In this document: positions 47,788 through 59,338 of the stretch, one piece after another | Layout of the letters: each line of letters begins with the position of its first letter | Position numbering within the stretch: position 1 is the first letter of the stretch | Source of the DNA: Candidatus Nanopelagicales bacterium | GTDB taxonomy: Bacteria > Actinomycetota > Actinomycetes > S36-B12 > GCA-2699445 | Reading direction: 5' to 3' | Assembly (NCBI GenBank): GCA_037045355.1 | Contig: JBAOHO010000014.1 | Coordinates: 220,488-284,487, forward strand | DNA: 64,000 bases | Translations under genes and position numbers: made by a program | Notes under the pieces: generated by a model | What the model saw: only the letters and a program-made list of their open reading frames with translations | Told to the model about the DNA's origin: nothing | Database searches by the model: none

Positions 47788-48150
47788 ATGGCAAGAGTGA
47801 AGCGGGCAGTCAATGCCCACAAGAAACGCCGCGAGGTCCTCGATCAGGCCAGTGGCTACCGCGGTCAGCGGTCCCGTCTGTACCGCAAAGCCAAGGAACA
47901 ACTGACTCATTCGCAGGTCTACGCGTTCGACCATCGCAAAGACCGCAAGGGTGACTTCCGCAGACTGTGGATCCAGCGCATCAACGCCGGTGCCCGCGCC
48001 AACGGCATGACCTACAACCGGTTCATCCAGGGTCTGCGACTGGCAGGCGTGGAGGTTGACCGGCGCATGCTCGCCGAACTGGCGGTCAACGACCCGGACG
48101 CGTTCGCGGTGCTGGTCGACCAGGCTCGCGCGGCAGTGTCCGCCGCCTGA
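47788..48150 (+). CDS. rplT: 50S ribosomal protein L20
   Basis: A 120-residue basic protein. It starts [18 protein letters not shown] and has [36 protein letters not shown] and a helical C-terminus, all typical of bL20, which is needed early in 50S assembly. ATG at 47788 has ATCGGAGGAG upstream. In several phyla L20 represses this operon through its leader; I see no clear L20-type pseudoknot here. Confidence 0.98.
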   Translation: MARVKRAVNAHKKRREVLDQASGYRGQRSRLYRKAKEQLTHSQVYAFDHRKDRKGDFRRLWIQRINAGARANGMTYNRFIQGLRLAGVEVDRRMLAELAVNDPDAFAVLVDQARAAVSAA

Positions 48151-48182
48151 GGGGCCGCGGTCACTCCCGCCGACCCAGCACG

Positions 48183-48989
48183 ATGACGCCAGACGGCCCC
48201 ACCTCGGTCAAGTCCGACCGGGTTGGGGCCGTCCGTCGTCTCGCCAACCGTTCTTTTCGACGCAAGGTCGGTCGCTTCCTGGCCGAAGGTCCGCAGTCCG
48301 TGCGAGAAGCCGTCGCATGGCGCCCGGACATCATCGACGAGGTCTACGTCAGCACCGAGGCACCGGCGCCGGTGCAGGAGATCGCCGCCGCCGCACAACT
48401 TGCCGGCCAATCTGTCACGGCGGTTCCGGAGCCTGTCCTGCTGGCCATGACTGAGACCGTGCACCCGCAGGGGATCGCCGCGGTGTGCCGGTTCCTCGAT
48501 GGTGACGCGATGGGACTGCTGAACCAGTCTCGTCTTGTCGTGATGCTCCATGAGGTCCGCGACCCGGGCAACGCCGGTACGATCCTGCGCACCGCAGATG
48601 CCGCTGGGGCTGACGCCGTGATCCTGGCCGGGGATAGCGTGGATCCCTACAACGGCAAGTGTGTGCGGAGTAGCGCCGGTTCACTGTTCCACGTTCCCTT
48701 CGCCCAGACCGATGCACCCGCCGATTCGCTCTCCGGCGCACGTGCTGCCGGCCTCCAAGTGCTGAGCACCTCGGCGGCTGGTACGCGGAACCTGTTCGAC
48801 ATGCAGCGTGACGGTTCGCTGGCTGCGCCCACGTTGTGGGTGTTCGGAAATGAGGCGCACGGCCTGCCGACTGAACTGGCCGCGGATGCTGACGTGGCGA
48901 TCCCGATCTTCGGCCTCGCGGAGTCACTCAATCTGGCGGCCGCTGCTGCCGTTTGCCTCTACGCGACGGCTGCTGCTCAGGCGGGGTGA
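48183..48989 (+). CDS. SpoU-family RNA 2'-O-methyltransferase
   Basis: A 268-residue SPOUT enzyme. The N-terminal substrate domain has ANRSFRRKVGRFLAEGPQSV. The three SPOUT motifs are EVRDPGNAGTILRTADAAGA (motif 1), LWVFGNEAHGL (motif 2) and GLAESLNLAAAAAVCLY (motif 3). The gene follows rplT and precedes pheS in many actinobacteria, where it is annotated as TsnR- or TrmH-like. The exact rRNA or tRNA target is not known. ATG at 48183. It is convergent with the MBL hydrolase gene, overlapping by 13 bases. Confidence 0.88.
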   Translation: MTPDGPTSVKSDRVGAVRRLANRSFRRKVGRFLAEGPQSVREAVAWRPDIIDEVYVSTEAPAPVQEIAAAAQLAGQSVTAVPEPVLLAMTETVHPQGIAAVCRFLDGDAMGLLNQSRLVVMLHEVRDPGNAGTILRTADAAGADAVILAGDSVDPYNGKCVRSSAGSLFHVPFAQTDAPADSLSGARAAGLQVLSTSAAGTRNLFDMQRDGSLAAPTLWVFGNEAHGLPTELAADADVAIPIFGLAESLNLAAAAAVCLYATAAAQAG

Positions 48990-49930
48990 TGGTCCGTGGT
49001 GGAGCCAGGGGTGTCCAGCCACCGCAGGATTCCCGCTACGTTGGCCGCCGTTGCCGACAACTCCTCCTGCTTGGCCAGGAGCCCCGAATCCGCGTATAGC
49101 GCACCGTGGCGCTCTCGATCCCGCTCCCGCACCATGGCGACGGCGTGGTCCAGATCGGGGGAGATGTCGCGTGCGAGTCGCACGACGTCCACCCAGGCAT
49201 GGAGTTCGGCGACAGAGGCCGCCAACGTGTCATCGACATCGCTCACCGGTCCGAAATGGCTGAACAGGAGCCTGGTCGGGCCGACATCGCGCATCGCGGC
49301 CAGCGACGACAGCGTCAGGTCGAGGTCGAAGTCCGGCGGGGGTGTCGCGGGTCGCATGTCCCGGGTCTCAGGCACATAGACGCCCGCTGCGTCCCCGGTG
49401 TAGAGATCGCCCGTGGCCGAGTCCACCAGCCCGATGTGGTGTGACGCGTGCCCCGGATTGTGGAACGCTGCCAGCCACCGGCCATCTCCGAGATCAATGG
49501 ATCCTCGCTCCGCGATAGAGACGATGCGCCGCGCCTCGGTCGGTCGCAGAACCCCGAAGAGCCGGTCCATCGTGGCGCCGAACACGCGCCGAGCGCTGGC
49601 GACCAGCCGAGTCGGGTCAGCGAGATGCCGGGCGCCCCGTTCCTGGACAACGACATCGGCCTGAGGGAACGCAGCTGCGAGGTCACCCACTCCGCCGGCG
49701 TGATCCAGGTGGATGTGGGTCACGACGATCGAGCCCAGGTCACCAGGGCCGATGCCCAACTCCGCCAGTTGCCGGCGGACCAGCGATGCCGATCGGGCGG
49801 TCCCCGTCTCGATCAGGCACGGTCGCGAACTACGGATCAGGTAGGACGAAGTGATCGACTCGTGGCCACCCATACGGGTGTCCATCATGAAGATCTCGTC
49901 ACCCAGGTCGGTGGTGTCGACATGCGTCAC
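48977..49930 (-). CDS. MBL-fold metallo-hydrolase
   Basis: A ~317-residue metallo-beta-lactamase-fold protein. The metal site is intact: THIHLDHAGGVGDL (HXHXDH), then HNPGHASHHIGL with the third His, YTGDAAG with the bridging Asp, and LLFSHFGP with the last His. C-terminal ~80 residues are helical (LHAWVDVVRLARDIS). The substrate is unknown. GTG at 49930 (MTHVDTTDLGDEIFMMDT) is chosen as the start; the frame stays open nine codons more, to 49957. It is divergent from pheS with only ~75 bases between. Confidence 0.83.
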   Translation of the reverse strand: MTHVDTTDLGDEIFMMDTRMGGHESITSSYLIRSSRPCLIETGTARSASLVRRQLAELGIGPGDLGSIVVTHIHLDHAGGVGDLAAAFPQADVVVQERGARHLADPTRLVASARRVFGATMDRLFGVLRPTEARRIVSIAERGSIDLGDGRWLAAFHNPGHASHHIGLVDSATGDLYTGDAAGVYVPETRDMRPATPPPDFDLDLTLSSLAAMRDVGPTRLLFSHFGPVSDVDDTLAASVAELHAWVDVVRLARDISPDLDHAVAMVRERDRERHGALYADSGLLAKQEELSATAANVAGILRWLDTPGSTTDHHPA

Positions 49931-49992
49931 ATCGTCGATTCTGGGCCTTCGCCCCACCCGTTGCCCGGCGATGGGGCCACCGCGAGCATCAC

Positions 49993-49998
49993 TACACT
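49993..49998 (+). promoter_or_regulatory. -10 box for a leaderless pheS transcript
   Basis: TACACT ends 6 bases before the GTG of pheS, and no ribosome-binding site is present. The distance equals that at mihF and nearly that at argC. No -35 box is convincing. Confidence 0.45.
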
Positions 49999-50004
49999 TG
50001 TCGA

Positions 50005-51171
<1,167 letters not shown>

Positions 51172-51172
<1 letters not shown>

Positions 51173-53680
51173 TGCGCGTTCCAGTGTCCTGGGTGCGTGA
51201 GTACGCGCCGGTCCCGGCCGATCAGAGCGGTCGCGATATCGCCGCCCGACTCATTTCGGCCGGGCTGGAAGTCGAGACGGTCGACACCGTCGGTGCCGGA
51301 CTGTCGGGGCCGTTGGTCCTCGGTCGGGTTCGTTCGATCGAGGAGCTGACCGAATTCAAGAAACCCATTCGGTTCTGCCAGGTGGAAGTCGGCGATGCCC
51401 ACGGTCACCCGGACACCCCTGGGCTGCGTGGCATCATCTGCGGCGCCCGCAACTTCGCCACCGGTGACCTCGTGGTGGTGGCGCTGCCCGGAGCCGTGCT
51501 CCCCGGTGACTTCGCCATCGGTTCTCGCAAGACGTATGGACGCGTGTCCGACGGCATGATCTGCAGCGAGCGGGAGTTGGCGCTCGGTGACGAGCACGAC
51601 GGGATCATGGTTCTACCCCAGGGCAGTGGTGTCCCCGGTGACGACGCGAAGCCGCTGCTCGGCATCGGTGATGAGGTGCTCGATATTGCGGTCACCCCTG
51701 ACCGTGGCTACGCGCTCTCCGTGCGAGGGGTCGCTCGCGAGGCAGCAACGGCCTATCAGGTGCCGTTCAGCGATCCCGGCGTGCAGTTGCACGAGCTGCC
51801 TGTCCCCGCCGATGACGCGGTGGCCCACGAGTGTGCCAGTGAGGATCCCGTCGGATGTGACCTGTTCACGCTGCGCACCATCAGCGGATTCGATCCTCAA
51901 GCGCCCACACCCTTGTGGCTACGCCGCCGACTCGCCGCCTGTGGAATGCGGTCGATCAGCCTCGCCGTCGATGTCACCAACTACGTCATGCTCGACGTCG
52001 GACAGCCGCTGCACGCCTTCGACCGTGACCTGCTGCGCGGGCCGGTGCGCGCACGGCGAGCCCGGCCGGGAGAGACCCTCGAAACCCTCGATCACGTCCA
52101 GCGGGAGCTGGACCCCGGACGATCTCGTGATAGCCGACGACCGCGGAGCGATCGGGCTAGCCGGGACCATGGGTGGCCTCACCACCGAGATCAACGACGA
52201 CACCACCAACATCGCACTCGAGGCAGCTCACTTCGATGCGGGTGTGGTCGCCCGGATGTCGCGACGACACAAACTCAGCAGCGAGGCCTCGCGTCGATTC
52301 GAGCGCGGTGTCGACCGTGGCCTGGCGCCCTTCGCGTCCGAGATGGGCGCGGCTCTGCTCCTCAAGTACGGGGGCGGCCGCCATGACGGCATGACCGCGG
52401 TGGAATCCGCACCCGAACCCGTGAGCATCACCATCGCTACGGACCTGCCAGGCCGGGTCGGGGGGCTCGACATCAGCGCCGACGTCGCAGTGGCTGCCTT
52501 GAGTTCCGTCGGATGTGAGGTCCGGACGGACGGCGCCCGCCTGCACCTCACCCCGCCCACCTGGCGACCAGACCTGACCGATCCGTACGACTTCGTCGAG
52601 GAGGTACTGCGGATCGTGGGGTACGACGCGATCCCGTCAACTCTGCCAGCGGTGCCCGCGCAGCACGGGCTGCCCGATTCCCGCCGGATTCGTCGGCGGG
52701 TAGGCATGGCTCTGGCCGGCGCCGGCTACGTCGAGGCGCCGTCGTATCCATTCCTCGGGGAGGCGGATCTGGCAGCGCTGAGCATCGAGACCCCCGACCC
52801 CCGCCATCGCGCCGTCCGACTCGCCAACCCCCTCAGTGATGAGCAGCCTCTACTGCGCACCACCTTGCTCCCCGGCTTGGCGGCCACAGCACGGCGCAAC
52901 CTAGCGCGCGGGAACGAGGACCTGGCCTTGTTCGAACAGGGGCTCGTGTTCCAGCCGCGGATCTCGGTCCCTCCCAGTTCCGTGCCGCGCCCCGATGTGT
53001 CCACGCGGCCCAGTGACCACGAACTGGATGCCCTGCAGGAACTGCTCCCCGACCAACCCCGGCATGTGGCAGTGCTGCTGACGGGAGCCCGGGAACTGGG
53101 TGGCTGGTGGGGATCCGCTCGCCGCGCGGACTGGGCGGACGCGGTCTCCGCGGCCCGACTGGTCGCTCGCACGGTCGGCACCGACATGCACGTCACACCT
53201 GGCGCGGCTGCTCCCTGGCATCCCGGCAGGTGCGCCGCCTTGCTCGTCGCTGACATCGTCGTCGGTCACGCGGGGGAGCTGCATCCGAAGGTCATCGAGC
53301 GGTTGGGGCTCCCCGAACGCAGCGCCGCCATGGAGTTGAATCTCGACGCGGTGGCCGCCGCGCGGGTGCCCGTGACTCCCGCACCAGGCGTCGTCACCAT
53401 GCCCGTGGCGAAAGAGGACGTGGCACTGGTCGTTGCCACCGACATCGCCGCCGGGGACGTGGCGCACGCCCTGCAGCAGGGCGGTGGCGCGTTGTTGGAG
53501 TCGGTGCGACTGTTCGACGAGTACACGGGAAGCCAAGTCGGTGAGGGCAGGAAGTCATTGGCCTTCGCCCTGCGCTTCCGAGCCGCTGATCGGACGCTCA
53601 CCTCGGATGAGGTCGCGGCCACTCGACGCGCCGCAGTCGCCGAGGCGGCGCGTCGATTCGGCGCCGTGTTGCGCGACTAG
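51172..53680 (+). CDS. pheT: Phenylalanyl-tRNA synthetase beta subunit, frameshifted in this sequence
   Basis: The reconstructed protein is ~835 residues. Domains in order: the N-terminal part MRVPVSWVREYAPVPADQSG; the EMAP/OB tRNA-binding domain (IICGARNFATGDLVVVALPG); the B3/B4 editing domain with AVDVTNYVMLDVGQPLHAFD; the B5 DNA-binding-like domain; the core-like domain; and the C-terminal anticodon-binding FDX-ACB domain (VRLFDEYTGSQVGEGRKSLA). One surplus C in the run at 52112-52115 breaks the frame between VQRELDP and DDLVIADDRGAIGL. ATG at 51172 shares a base with the pheS stop. Confidence 0.94.
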
Positions 53681-53707
53681 GGCGAGTTCAGATCCTCAGG
53701 CGGCGGG

Positions 53708-54364
53708 TCAGGGGATGTAGTCGATCACGACGGAGGCGTTGTTCCCGCCGGTGCATTCGGTAGGGAGTGTCTCGGAACAGTACATGTCGTAGTACTGGTC
53801 GGTCACGGGGCTGTAGACCCCGCTCAGGAATGTGGAGCCACCCGAGGAGTACCACGCGGAGGCAACGTTGTTCGCGAAGGGGCAACTCGTGGCGGGACTG
53901 GCGTAGACCCCGACGTCACACGACTTGTACTCCGTCGGAATCGTGTAGCCGGGCCAATCCGGTAGATCGGGGATCGATTGGCGCGTCACCGTCACGGTGG
54001 GAGCGGGCTTCGGTTTCTTCGTCAACGTGACGGTCGGAGTCGGAGATGGGCTTGCCGATGGTGACGTCGCCGCGGTGGTGGTCCCACCCGTGCCCGACGA
54101 ACGCAGGAGAACAAAGGCGCCGACGCCGAGTGCGATCACACCCACCACCAGCGCGGCAACGACCAGGACCGTCAGGCCGTTCCCCGACGACTGGGGCGCG
54201 GGGGTTCCGGCGGGCGCCACCGGTGTCCCGGGGGGAGCAGCCGTAGGCGGCGGCGTGATCGGCTGGGTCTGTTGGGCAGCGGCATCGAAGGGTGTTCCGC
54301 ACTGTTCACAGAAGTGAGCGGTGGGATCATGCTGAGCTCCGCAGGACGGGCAGAAGTTGCTCAT
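53708..54364 (-). CDS. Zinc-ribbon membrane protein with extracellular domain
   Basis: A 218-residue protein. The N-terminus is a double zinc ribbon, FCPSCGAQHDPTAHFCEQCG, followed by a Pro/Ala/Gln linker. One membrane helix follows (LTVLVVAALVVGVIALGVGAFVLL), then a Ser/Thr/Pro-rich stalk, and a ~90-residue C-terminal domain outside the cell with four Cys residues, probably disulfide-bonded. No enzyme motif is seen. It resembles the many actinobacterial zinc-ribbon/one-helix proteins of unknown role. ATG at 54364 is chosen over an upstream extension because GGGGAGGTCGTC precedes it and the ribbon follows at once. Confidence 0.78.
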   Translation of the reverse strand: MSNFCPSCGAQHDPTAHFCEQCGTPFDAAAQQTQPITPPPTAAPPGTPVAPAGTPAPQSSGNGLTVLVVAALVVGVIALGVGAFVLLRSSGTGGTTTAATSPSASPSPTPTVTLTKKPKPAPTVTVTRQSIPDLPDWPGYTIPTEYKSCDVGVYASPATSCPFANNVASAWYSSGGSTFLSGVYSPVTDQYYDMYCSETLPTECTGGNNASVVIDYIP

Positions 54365-54439
54365 GACGACCTCCCCAGGACTAACCCCGGATACCTCCAC
54401 GCTACTCCCTGTGCCCGATTCATCACCTCGCCCGGGGCA

Positions 54440-56015
54440 CTACAGCAATCGGCGGAGCACCTTCCCCGTCTCGTTGCGAGGGAGGTCCGAGACAACCGTG
54501 ATGTCGCGGGGCCGCTGGTACCCGGCCAGGTGATCCTTGGCGTAACGACGCACATCGGCCACCACATCGGCATGCGGATCACAAGGGACGACGAAGACGG
54601 CGACCCTTTGACCGTACTCAGGGTCCGGGCGGCCGACAGCGGCGATGTCGGCCACGCCCGGGCAGCGTCGCAGTACGTGCTCGACCTCGCTGGGATGGAC
54701 ATTCTCACCGCCGCTGATGATCAGGTCGTCGGCCCGCCCCACGATGGTCAGAGTTCCCGCCGAGGTCCAGTAGCCGACGTCCCCGGTCGCGACCAGATCT
54801 CCGCGGCGATCCTTGTCATCACCATCCACGTAGCCGTCGAACGACGCGGCGGAGCCCACCCACACGTGGCCCTGACGGCCAGGTCGTACCGGCTCGCCGA
54901 CGTCGTCGAGGAGTTCCACGCGGACCCCCGGGAGCGGGCGTCCGGCCGAGTCGGGATCACGCGCGAGATCCTGTGGAGTGGCTACCGTCGCGTATCCCAC
55001 TTCCGTGGAGCCGTAGAGGTTGTACAGGACGTCGCCGAACTCGGCACGGAATCGCTCGACGATGTCCGTGGGCAATGGCGCCCCGCTGACCAGCACTCCC
55101 CGAAGCGCGCTGAGGTCGCAGGAGCCCGCTCCAGCCTCGGCCAATCGTGCGACGACCACCGGAGTCGTGATGATCAACCCCGCGGCATGACGGTGTGTTG
55201 CCGCAAGCACCTCCTCTGCTCCCGGTCTCGCGATCATCACCTCCGTCGAGTCGAGCAGAGCCGCAAGTCGATGATTCAGCCAGCCCCACGAATGGAACAG
55301 GGGGGCGGCCATCACATGGGTGTCCCGCTCGCGGTACGGCAGCATCGACAACAGTGACACCGTGGCGGACAACGGCGTGCCGGACCTGTCGGCTCCCTTC
55401 GGCTTTCCGGTCGTGCCCGAGGTCAAGATGATGTGCCGGCCGCCACCGGCGAGGACCCGCAGGGTCCGCGAGCCCGAAGTGGCGCCGGTCGCCCACCGCT
55501 CGGGCTGGGTCAGATTCAGCACCTGAATGCCCACCGGTATCCGCGGCGTCAGGTCCGGATCGGCCAGCACCAACGTGATGCCGTGCTCACTGCACAAGGA
55601 CGTCACCTGGTCGGCGGTGAAGCCGGGATTCGAAGTAGACGAGGTCGGCCCCGGATCGCGCGACAGCGGCGATCGCCACCGCGAATCCCGCCGAGTTGCG
55701 TCCGTACACGGCCGCCGTGCGGCCGGGCGCCAGACCTGTCGTCCGCAAGAAGGCGGTTGTCCGCCGGGTGAGGTCTTCGGCCTGATGCTGGGTGAGGGTC
55801 ACGTCGTACTGGTCGATCAGGGCGAGTTGGTCGGGGTGGCGGTCGGCGCCGGCGGCCCATCCGATGGCGGGAGACACACCGTGGACCAGCAGATCTCGGC
55901 CCAGGCGCACACCGGTGAGCGGGTTGATGGGAACCGTCAGCCCGGACGAACGCCACGCTGAGAAGCCGGCGGTCGTGAGTTGTCGGACTTGGGACAGATC
56001 CGGGCGTCTCACCAC
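54440..56015 (-). CDS. AMP-binding acyl-CoA synthetase/ligase, frameshifted in this sequence
   Basis: The reconstructed protein is ~524 residues of the ANL superfamily. The N-terminal part has ALIDQYDVTLTQHQAEDLTR and YGRNSAGFAVAIAAVARSGA. After a one-base shift at 55631 (surplus base between VYF and NPGFTADQV) it continues with the P-loop HIILTSGTTGKPKGADRS, LYNLYGSTEVGYATVATPQD, DDLIISGGENVHPSEVEHVL and the C-terminal catalytic Lys in LPRNETGKVLRRLL. It should activate a carboxylic acid with ATP and CoA. The acid is unknown. GTG at 56015 has no clear ribosome-binding site, so the start is uncertain. Confidence 0.86.
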
Positions 56016-56066
56016 GTGACCGCTCCGCCGTCGGCAGCGGTCCCGGGGGATTCACCCGGGTCTGCC

Positions 56067-56129
56067 GCGGAAGGACCCGGGCGTTTGGCGGAAGGTCCCA
56101 GGGTTGCGGCGGAAGGGACGGTGGGGCGG
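56067..56129. repeat. Three 21-base degenerate tandem repeats upstream of argC
   Basis: GCGGAAGG occurs at 56067, 56088 and 56109, exactly 21 bases apart, with partly similar intervening bases (ACCCGGG, TCCCAGG, GACGGTG). They lie in the 229-base divergent gap between the acyl-CoA synthetase gene and argC. No coding role is apparent. Confidence 0.6.
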
Positions 56130-56225
56130 CGCCGCATGGGCCGACTGTGCCGTACCTCGGTGCCTCGAATCCAGTCGGCCTTGAAATCCGGCCGGGTGGG
56201 TGGGCGGCGGACCATCCCCCAGGGG

Positions 56226-56243
56226 TATGCGTATACTCGCATT
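56226..56243 (+). promoter_or_regulatory. ARG-box-like operator overlapping the argC -10 box
   Basis: TATGCG-TATACT-CGCATT contains the perfect inverted repeat ATGCG/CGCAT around TATACT (56232-56237), a near-ideal -10 hexamer. The spacing and the ATGC/GCAT half-sites resemble ARG boxes bound by ArgR. ArgR is encoded downstream in the same operon. The -10 box ends 7 bases before the argC ATG (56245), so the message is probably leaderless and bound ArgR would cover the promoter. Confidence 0.65.
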
Positions 56244-56244
56244 C

Positions 56245-57285
56245 ATGCTCGAGAGTAGGCGCGTGCGAACCGCGGTCGTCGGTGCCAGTGGGTACGCGGG
56301 CGGAGAGTTGGTGCGGATCCTGACCGCCCACCCGGCTGTGGACCTCGCCGTGTTGGCAGCAGGCGGCAAGGTGGGGGAGCCGGTCACGTCGGTACACCCG
56401 GGGCTGACCGACCGCGCAGATCAGACGTTCGCCCCGACCGATCCGGCGACCCTCGCGGACTGTGACCTGGTGTTCTTGGCTCTGCCTCACGGCCACTCCC
56501 ATGCGATCGCCGCACACTTGCCGGAATCCTGCATGGTGGTCGATCTCGGCGCCGACCATCGACTACGTGACCAGTGTGCCTGGGCGCGCTACTACGGCGG
56601 CCCCGCTGCGCCGGCCTGGACCTATGGAATGCCCGAGCTGCTCGACACACGTCAGACCTTGGCCGGGGCGCGGCGGGTCGCGGTACCAGGCTGCTACGCC
56701 ACGGCGATCACTCTGTCTCTATGGCCCTTGGTGGCGCATTCCCTCATTGCGAGCGACATCGTCGTCGTCGCTGCCAGCGGGACCAGTGGGGCCGGACGGG
56801 CACCGTCCGAAGCGCTTCTGGCGACCGAGGTGATGGGCTCGATGAAGGCGTACAAGGTGGGGGGGATCCACCAGCACACACCGGAGATCGAGCAGGCCCT
56901 GGCCACGGCCGGCGGTGGCGACGTCACCTTGTCCTTCACGCCGCTCCTCGCGCCCATGTCCCGGGGGATTCTCGCCACGTCGAGCGCGCCGATCATGGCA
57001 GGCGTGTCCGGCGATGATCTGCGCGCGGCGCTGCACAAGGCCTATGCCGATGAGGTCTTCGTCAAACTATTGCCGGAGGGGATTTGGCCGGTCACAGCGG
57101 CCACCTACGGCGCCAATACTGCGCTCGTGCAGGTCGCGTTAGACGAGCACGCGGGCCGCGCTACCGTCGTGACGGCCATCGACAACTTGCAGAAGGGCGC
57201 CGCCGGACAGGCAGTGCAGTGCGCGAACATCATGCTCGGACTTCCGGAGACGACGGGTCTCACCACCTTGGGGGTCGCACCGTGA
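56245..57285 (+). CDS. argC: N-acetyl-gamma-glutamyl-phosphate reductase
   Basis: A 346-residue NADPH enzyme for the third step of arginine synthesis. The N-terminal Rossmann motif is VVGASGYAGGELVRIL, followed by VFLALPHGHSHAIAAHLP. The catalytic Cys is in RVAVPGCYATAITLSLWP, and HQHTPEIEQAL is the conserved His segment. ATG at 56245 fits the conserved start and lies right behind the promoter palindrome; there is no ribosome-binding site, so a leaderless message is likely. An in-frame extension to 56200 exists but would include the promoter. The stop overlaps argJ (GTGA). Confidence 0.95.
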   Translation: MLESRRVRTAVVGASGYAGGELVRILTAHPAVDLAVLAAGGKVGEPVTSVHPGLTDRADQTFAPTDPATLADCDLVFLALPHGHSHAIAAHLPESCMVVDLGADHRLRDQCAWARYYGGPAAPAWTYGMPELLDTRQTLAGARRVAVPGCYATAITLSLWPLVAHSLIASDIVVVAASGTSGAGRAPSEALLATEVMGSMKAYKVGGIHQHTPEIEQALATAGGGDVTLSFTPLLAPMSRGILATSSAPIMAGVSGDDLRAALHKAYADEVFVKLLPEGIWPVTAATYGANTALVQVALDEHAGRATVVTAIDNLQKGAAGQAVQCANIMLGLPETTGLTTLGVAP

Positions 57286-58433
57286 GTGTCACCGCCGCCG
57301 CGGGGTTCCGCGCCGCAGGTGTCGCCGCAGGCCTCAAGCAGTCGGGAGCGGCCGACATCGCGCTGGTCGTCAACGACGGACCACTGCAGTCCGCAGCGGC
57401 TGTGTTCACCACGAACCGGATCAAGGCCGCCCCGGTCCTGTGGTCCGAGCAGTGTCTCAAGACAGGATCGGCGCACGCGGTGGCACTGAACTCCGGGGGC
57501 GCGAATGCGTGCACCGGGCCCGATGGATTCGCCGATACCCACCACACGGCGGAACACGTCGCGGGTCTGCTCGGCTGCGGACCGATCGAGGTTGCCGTGT
57601 GTTCCACCGGGCTCATCGGTGAACGGCTCCCGATGGATCTCCTGCTGGCCGGGTTCACGACAGCCGCCAACCAGCTCGATGGCGAGGGCGGTGCGGCAGC
57701 CGCCCGGGCGATCATGACCACGGACACTGTTGCCAAGGAGGCGACGGCCACAGGGGACGGCTGGCGCGTCGGGGGAATGGCGAAAGGGGCGGGCATGCTC
57801 GCCCCGGGGATGGCGACCATGCTCTCCGTCCTCACGACCGACGCGGTGGCCGACGCCGCGACGTTGGACGAGGTACTGACTGCTGCCGTCGCCCGCACCT
57901 TCAACCGAGTGGATTCCGACGGCTGCATGTCCACCAACGACACTGTCGTACTCATGGCCTCGGGCGCGTCCGGAATCACGCCCCCGCGGGGGGAACTCGC
58001 GTCCCTGGTGACGAAGGTGTGCGCCGAGCTCGCCCGCATGTTGGTGGCCGACGCGGAAGGCGCCGGAAAAGACATCCGCATCGATGTGCGCAACGCGGCG
58101 TCGGAGTCCGATGCCGAGATCGCGGGTCGGGCGATCGCACGCAGCAATTTGTTCAAGTGCGCGGTCCACGGCGAGGACCCCAACTGGGGTCGCATCCTGT
58201 CTGCTGTGGGAACCACGGATGCGATCTTCGAGGCGGACGCCATCGATGTCGCGGTCAACGACGTCTGGGTGTGTCGCGGGGGTTCTGTGGGCGACGACCG
58301 GGATCAGGTCGACATGAGCGGCCGGGAGGTCACTGTCACCGTCGATCTCCACGCCGGCGATGAGAGCGCAACTATCTGGACCAACGACCTGACAGCCGAC
58401 TACGTGCACGAGAACTCGGCTTACTCCACATGA
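57282..58433 (+). CDS. argJ: Glutamate N-acetyltransferase / amino-acid acetyltransferase
   Basis: A 383-residue enzyme that recycles the acetyl group from N-acetylornithine to glutamate. It is made as a precursor that cuts itself at the Ala-Thr pair in [14 protein letters not shown], found here near residue 175; the Thr becomes the nucleophile. [12 protein letters not shown] at the N-terminal side and [16 protein letters not shown] after the cut are conserved, as is [13 protein letters not shown] at 57282 overlaps the argC stop. The frame is open upstream, but that part lies inside argC. Confidence 0.96.
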   Translation: MSVTAAAGFRAAGVAAGLKQSGAADIALVVNDGPLQSAAAVFTTNRIKAAPVLWSEQCLKTGSAHAVALNSGGANACTGPDGFADTHHTAEHVAGLLGCGPIEVAVCSTGLIGERLPMDLLLAGFTTAANQLDGEGGAAAARAIMTTDTVAKEATATGDGWRVGGMAKGAGMLAPGMATMLSVLTTDAVADAATLDEVLTAAVARTFNRVDSDGCMSTNDTVVLMASGASGITPPRGELASLVTKVCAELARMLVADAEGAGKDIRIDVRNAASESDAEIAGRAIARSNLFKCAVHGEDPNWGRILSAVGTTDAIFEADAIDVAVNDVWVCRGGSVGDDRDQVDMSGREVTVTVDLHAGDESATIWTNDLTADYVHENSAYST

Positions 58434-59338
58434 AGACGCTTCGGACTATCGACCGTGAGACGGCCGTGGCGAATGCGGCGGTCCTGGCCCAGGCGTTGCC
58501 GTGGCTGGAGCGCTTCCACGGGGCCACGGTCGTGATCAAGTACGGCGGAAACGCGATGATCGACGAGGCGTTGCAGCGTGCCTTTGCCGAAGACGTCGTC
58601 TTCCTGCGGATGGCGGGCCTACGCCCGGTTGTGATTCACGGTGGCGGTCCTCAGATCACGTCGATGCTGGGTCAACTCGGCATCGATTCGCAGTTCAAGG
58701 GCGGCTATCGGGTCACGACGAAAGAGGCCATGGACGTCGTCCGGATGGTCCTGACCGGACAGGTTCAGCGGGACATCGTCCGGCTGATCAACGAACACGG
58801 CCCTCACGCCGTGGGGCTGTCTGGGGAGGACGCGCACCTGTTCACGACGACGCGCCGCCTCGCAGTTGTTTCCGGGGTGCCCGAGGACATCGGATTTGTC
58901 GGTGATGTCTCGGCCGTTCGACCCGACTTCGTCACCACGCTGCTCGATGACGGACTGATCCCGGTCGTCTCCAGTATCGGGATCGGGGAGGACGGCCAGG
59001 TGTACAACATCAATGCCGACTCGGCTGCTGCGGCGCTGGCCATCGGACTTGAGGCGGACAAGTTCATCTTGCTCACTGACGTCGAAGGTCTCTACGCGGA
59101 TTGGCCGGCTTCGGCAGAGGTGATCCGCACGATTGCCCTGTCGGAACTTCGGGAAGCGCTACCAGGGCTCGAATCCGGCATGGCGCCGAAAATGCAAGCC
59201 TGCGCCGACGCCGTCGCGGCTGGTGTCCCACGTGCCCATGTCATCGACGGTCGGATTCCCCACTCACTGCTCCTCGAAGTCTTCACCGACGAAGGCATCG
59301 GGACCATGGTGCTGCCCGATGGGGTGGCCGACGAATGA
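58430..59338 (+). CDS. argB: Acetylglutamate kinase
   Basis: A 302-residue amino-acid kinase. [20 protein letters not shown] at ~residue 32 is the ATP site, [13 protein letters not shown] the acetylglutamate site, and [19 protein letters not shown] with [15 protein letters not shown] the C-terminal half. The N-terminal ~20 residues ([18 protein letters not shown]) form the extra helix found in arginine-inhibited hexameric enzymes, so feedback inhibition is likely. ATG at 58430 overlaps the argJ stop. Confidence 0.96.
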   Translation: MKTLRTIDRETAVANAAVLAQALPWLERFHGATVVIKYGGNAMIDEALQRAFAEDVVFLRMAGLRPVVIHGGGPQITSMLGQLGIDSQFKGGYRVTTKEAMDVVRMVLTGQVQRDIVRLINEHGPHAVGLSGEDAHLFTTTRRLAVVSGVPEDIGFVGDVSAVRPDFVTTLLDDGLIPVVSSIGIGEDGQVYNINADSAAAALAIGLEADKFILLTDVEGLYADWPASAEVIRTIALSELREALPGLESGMAPKMQACADAVAAGVPRAHVIDGRIPHSLLLEVFTDEGIGTMVLPDGVADE

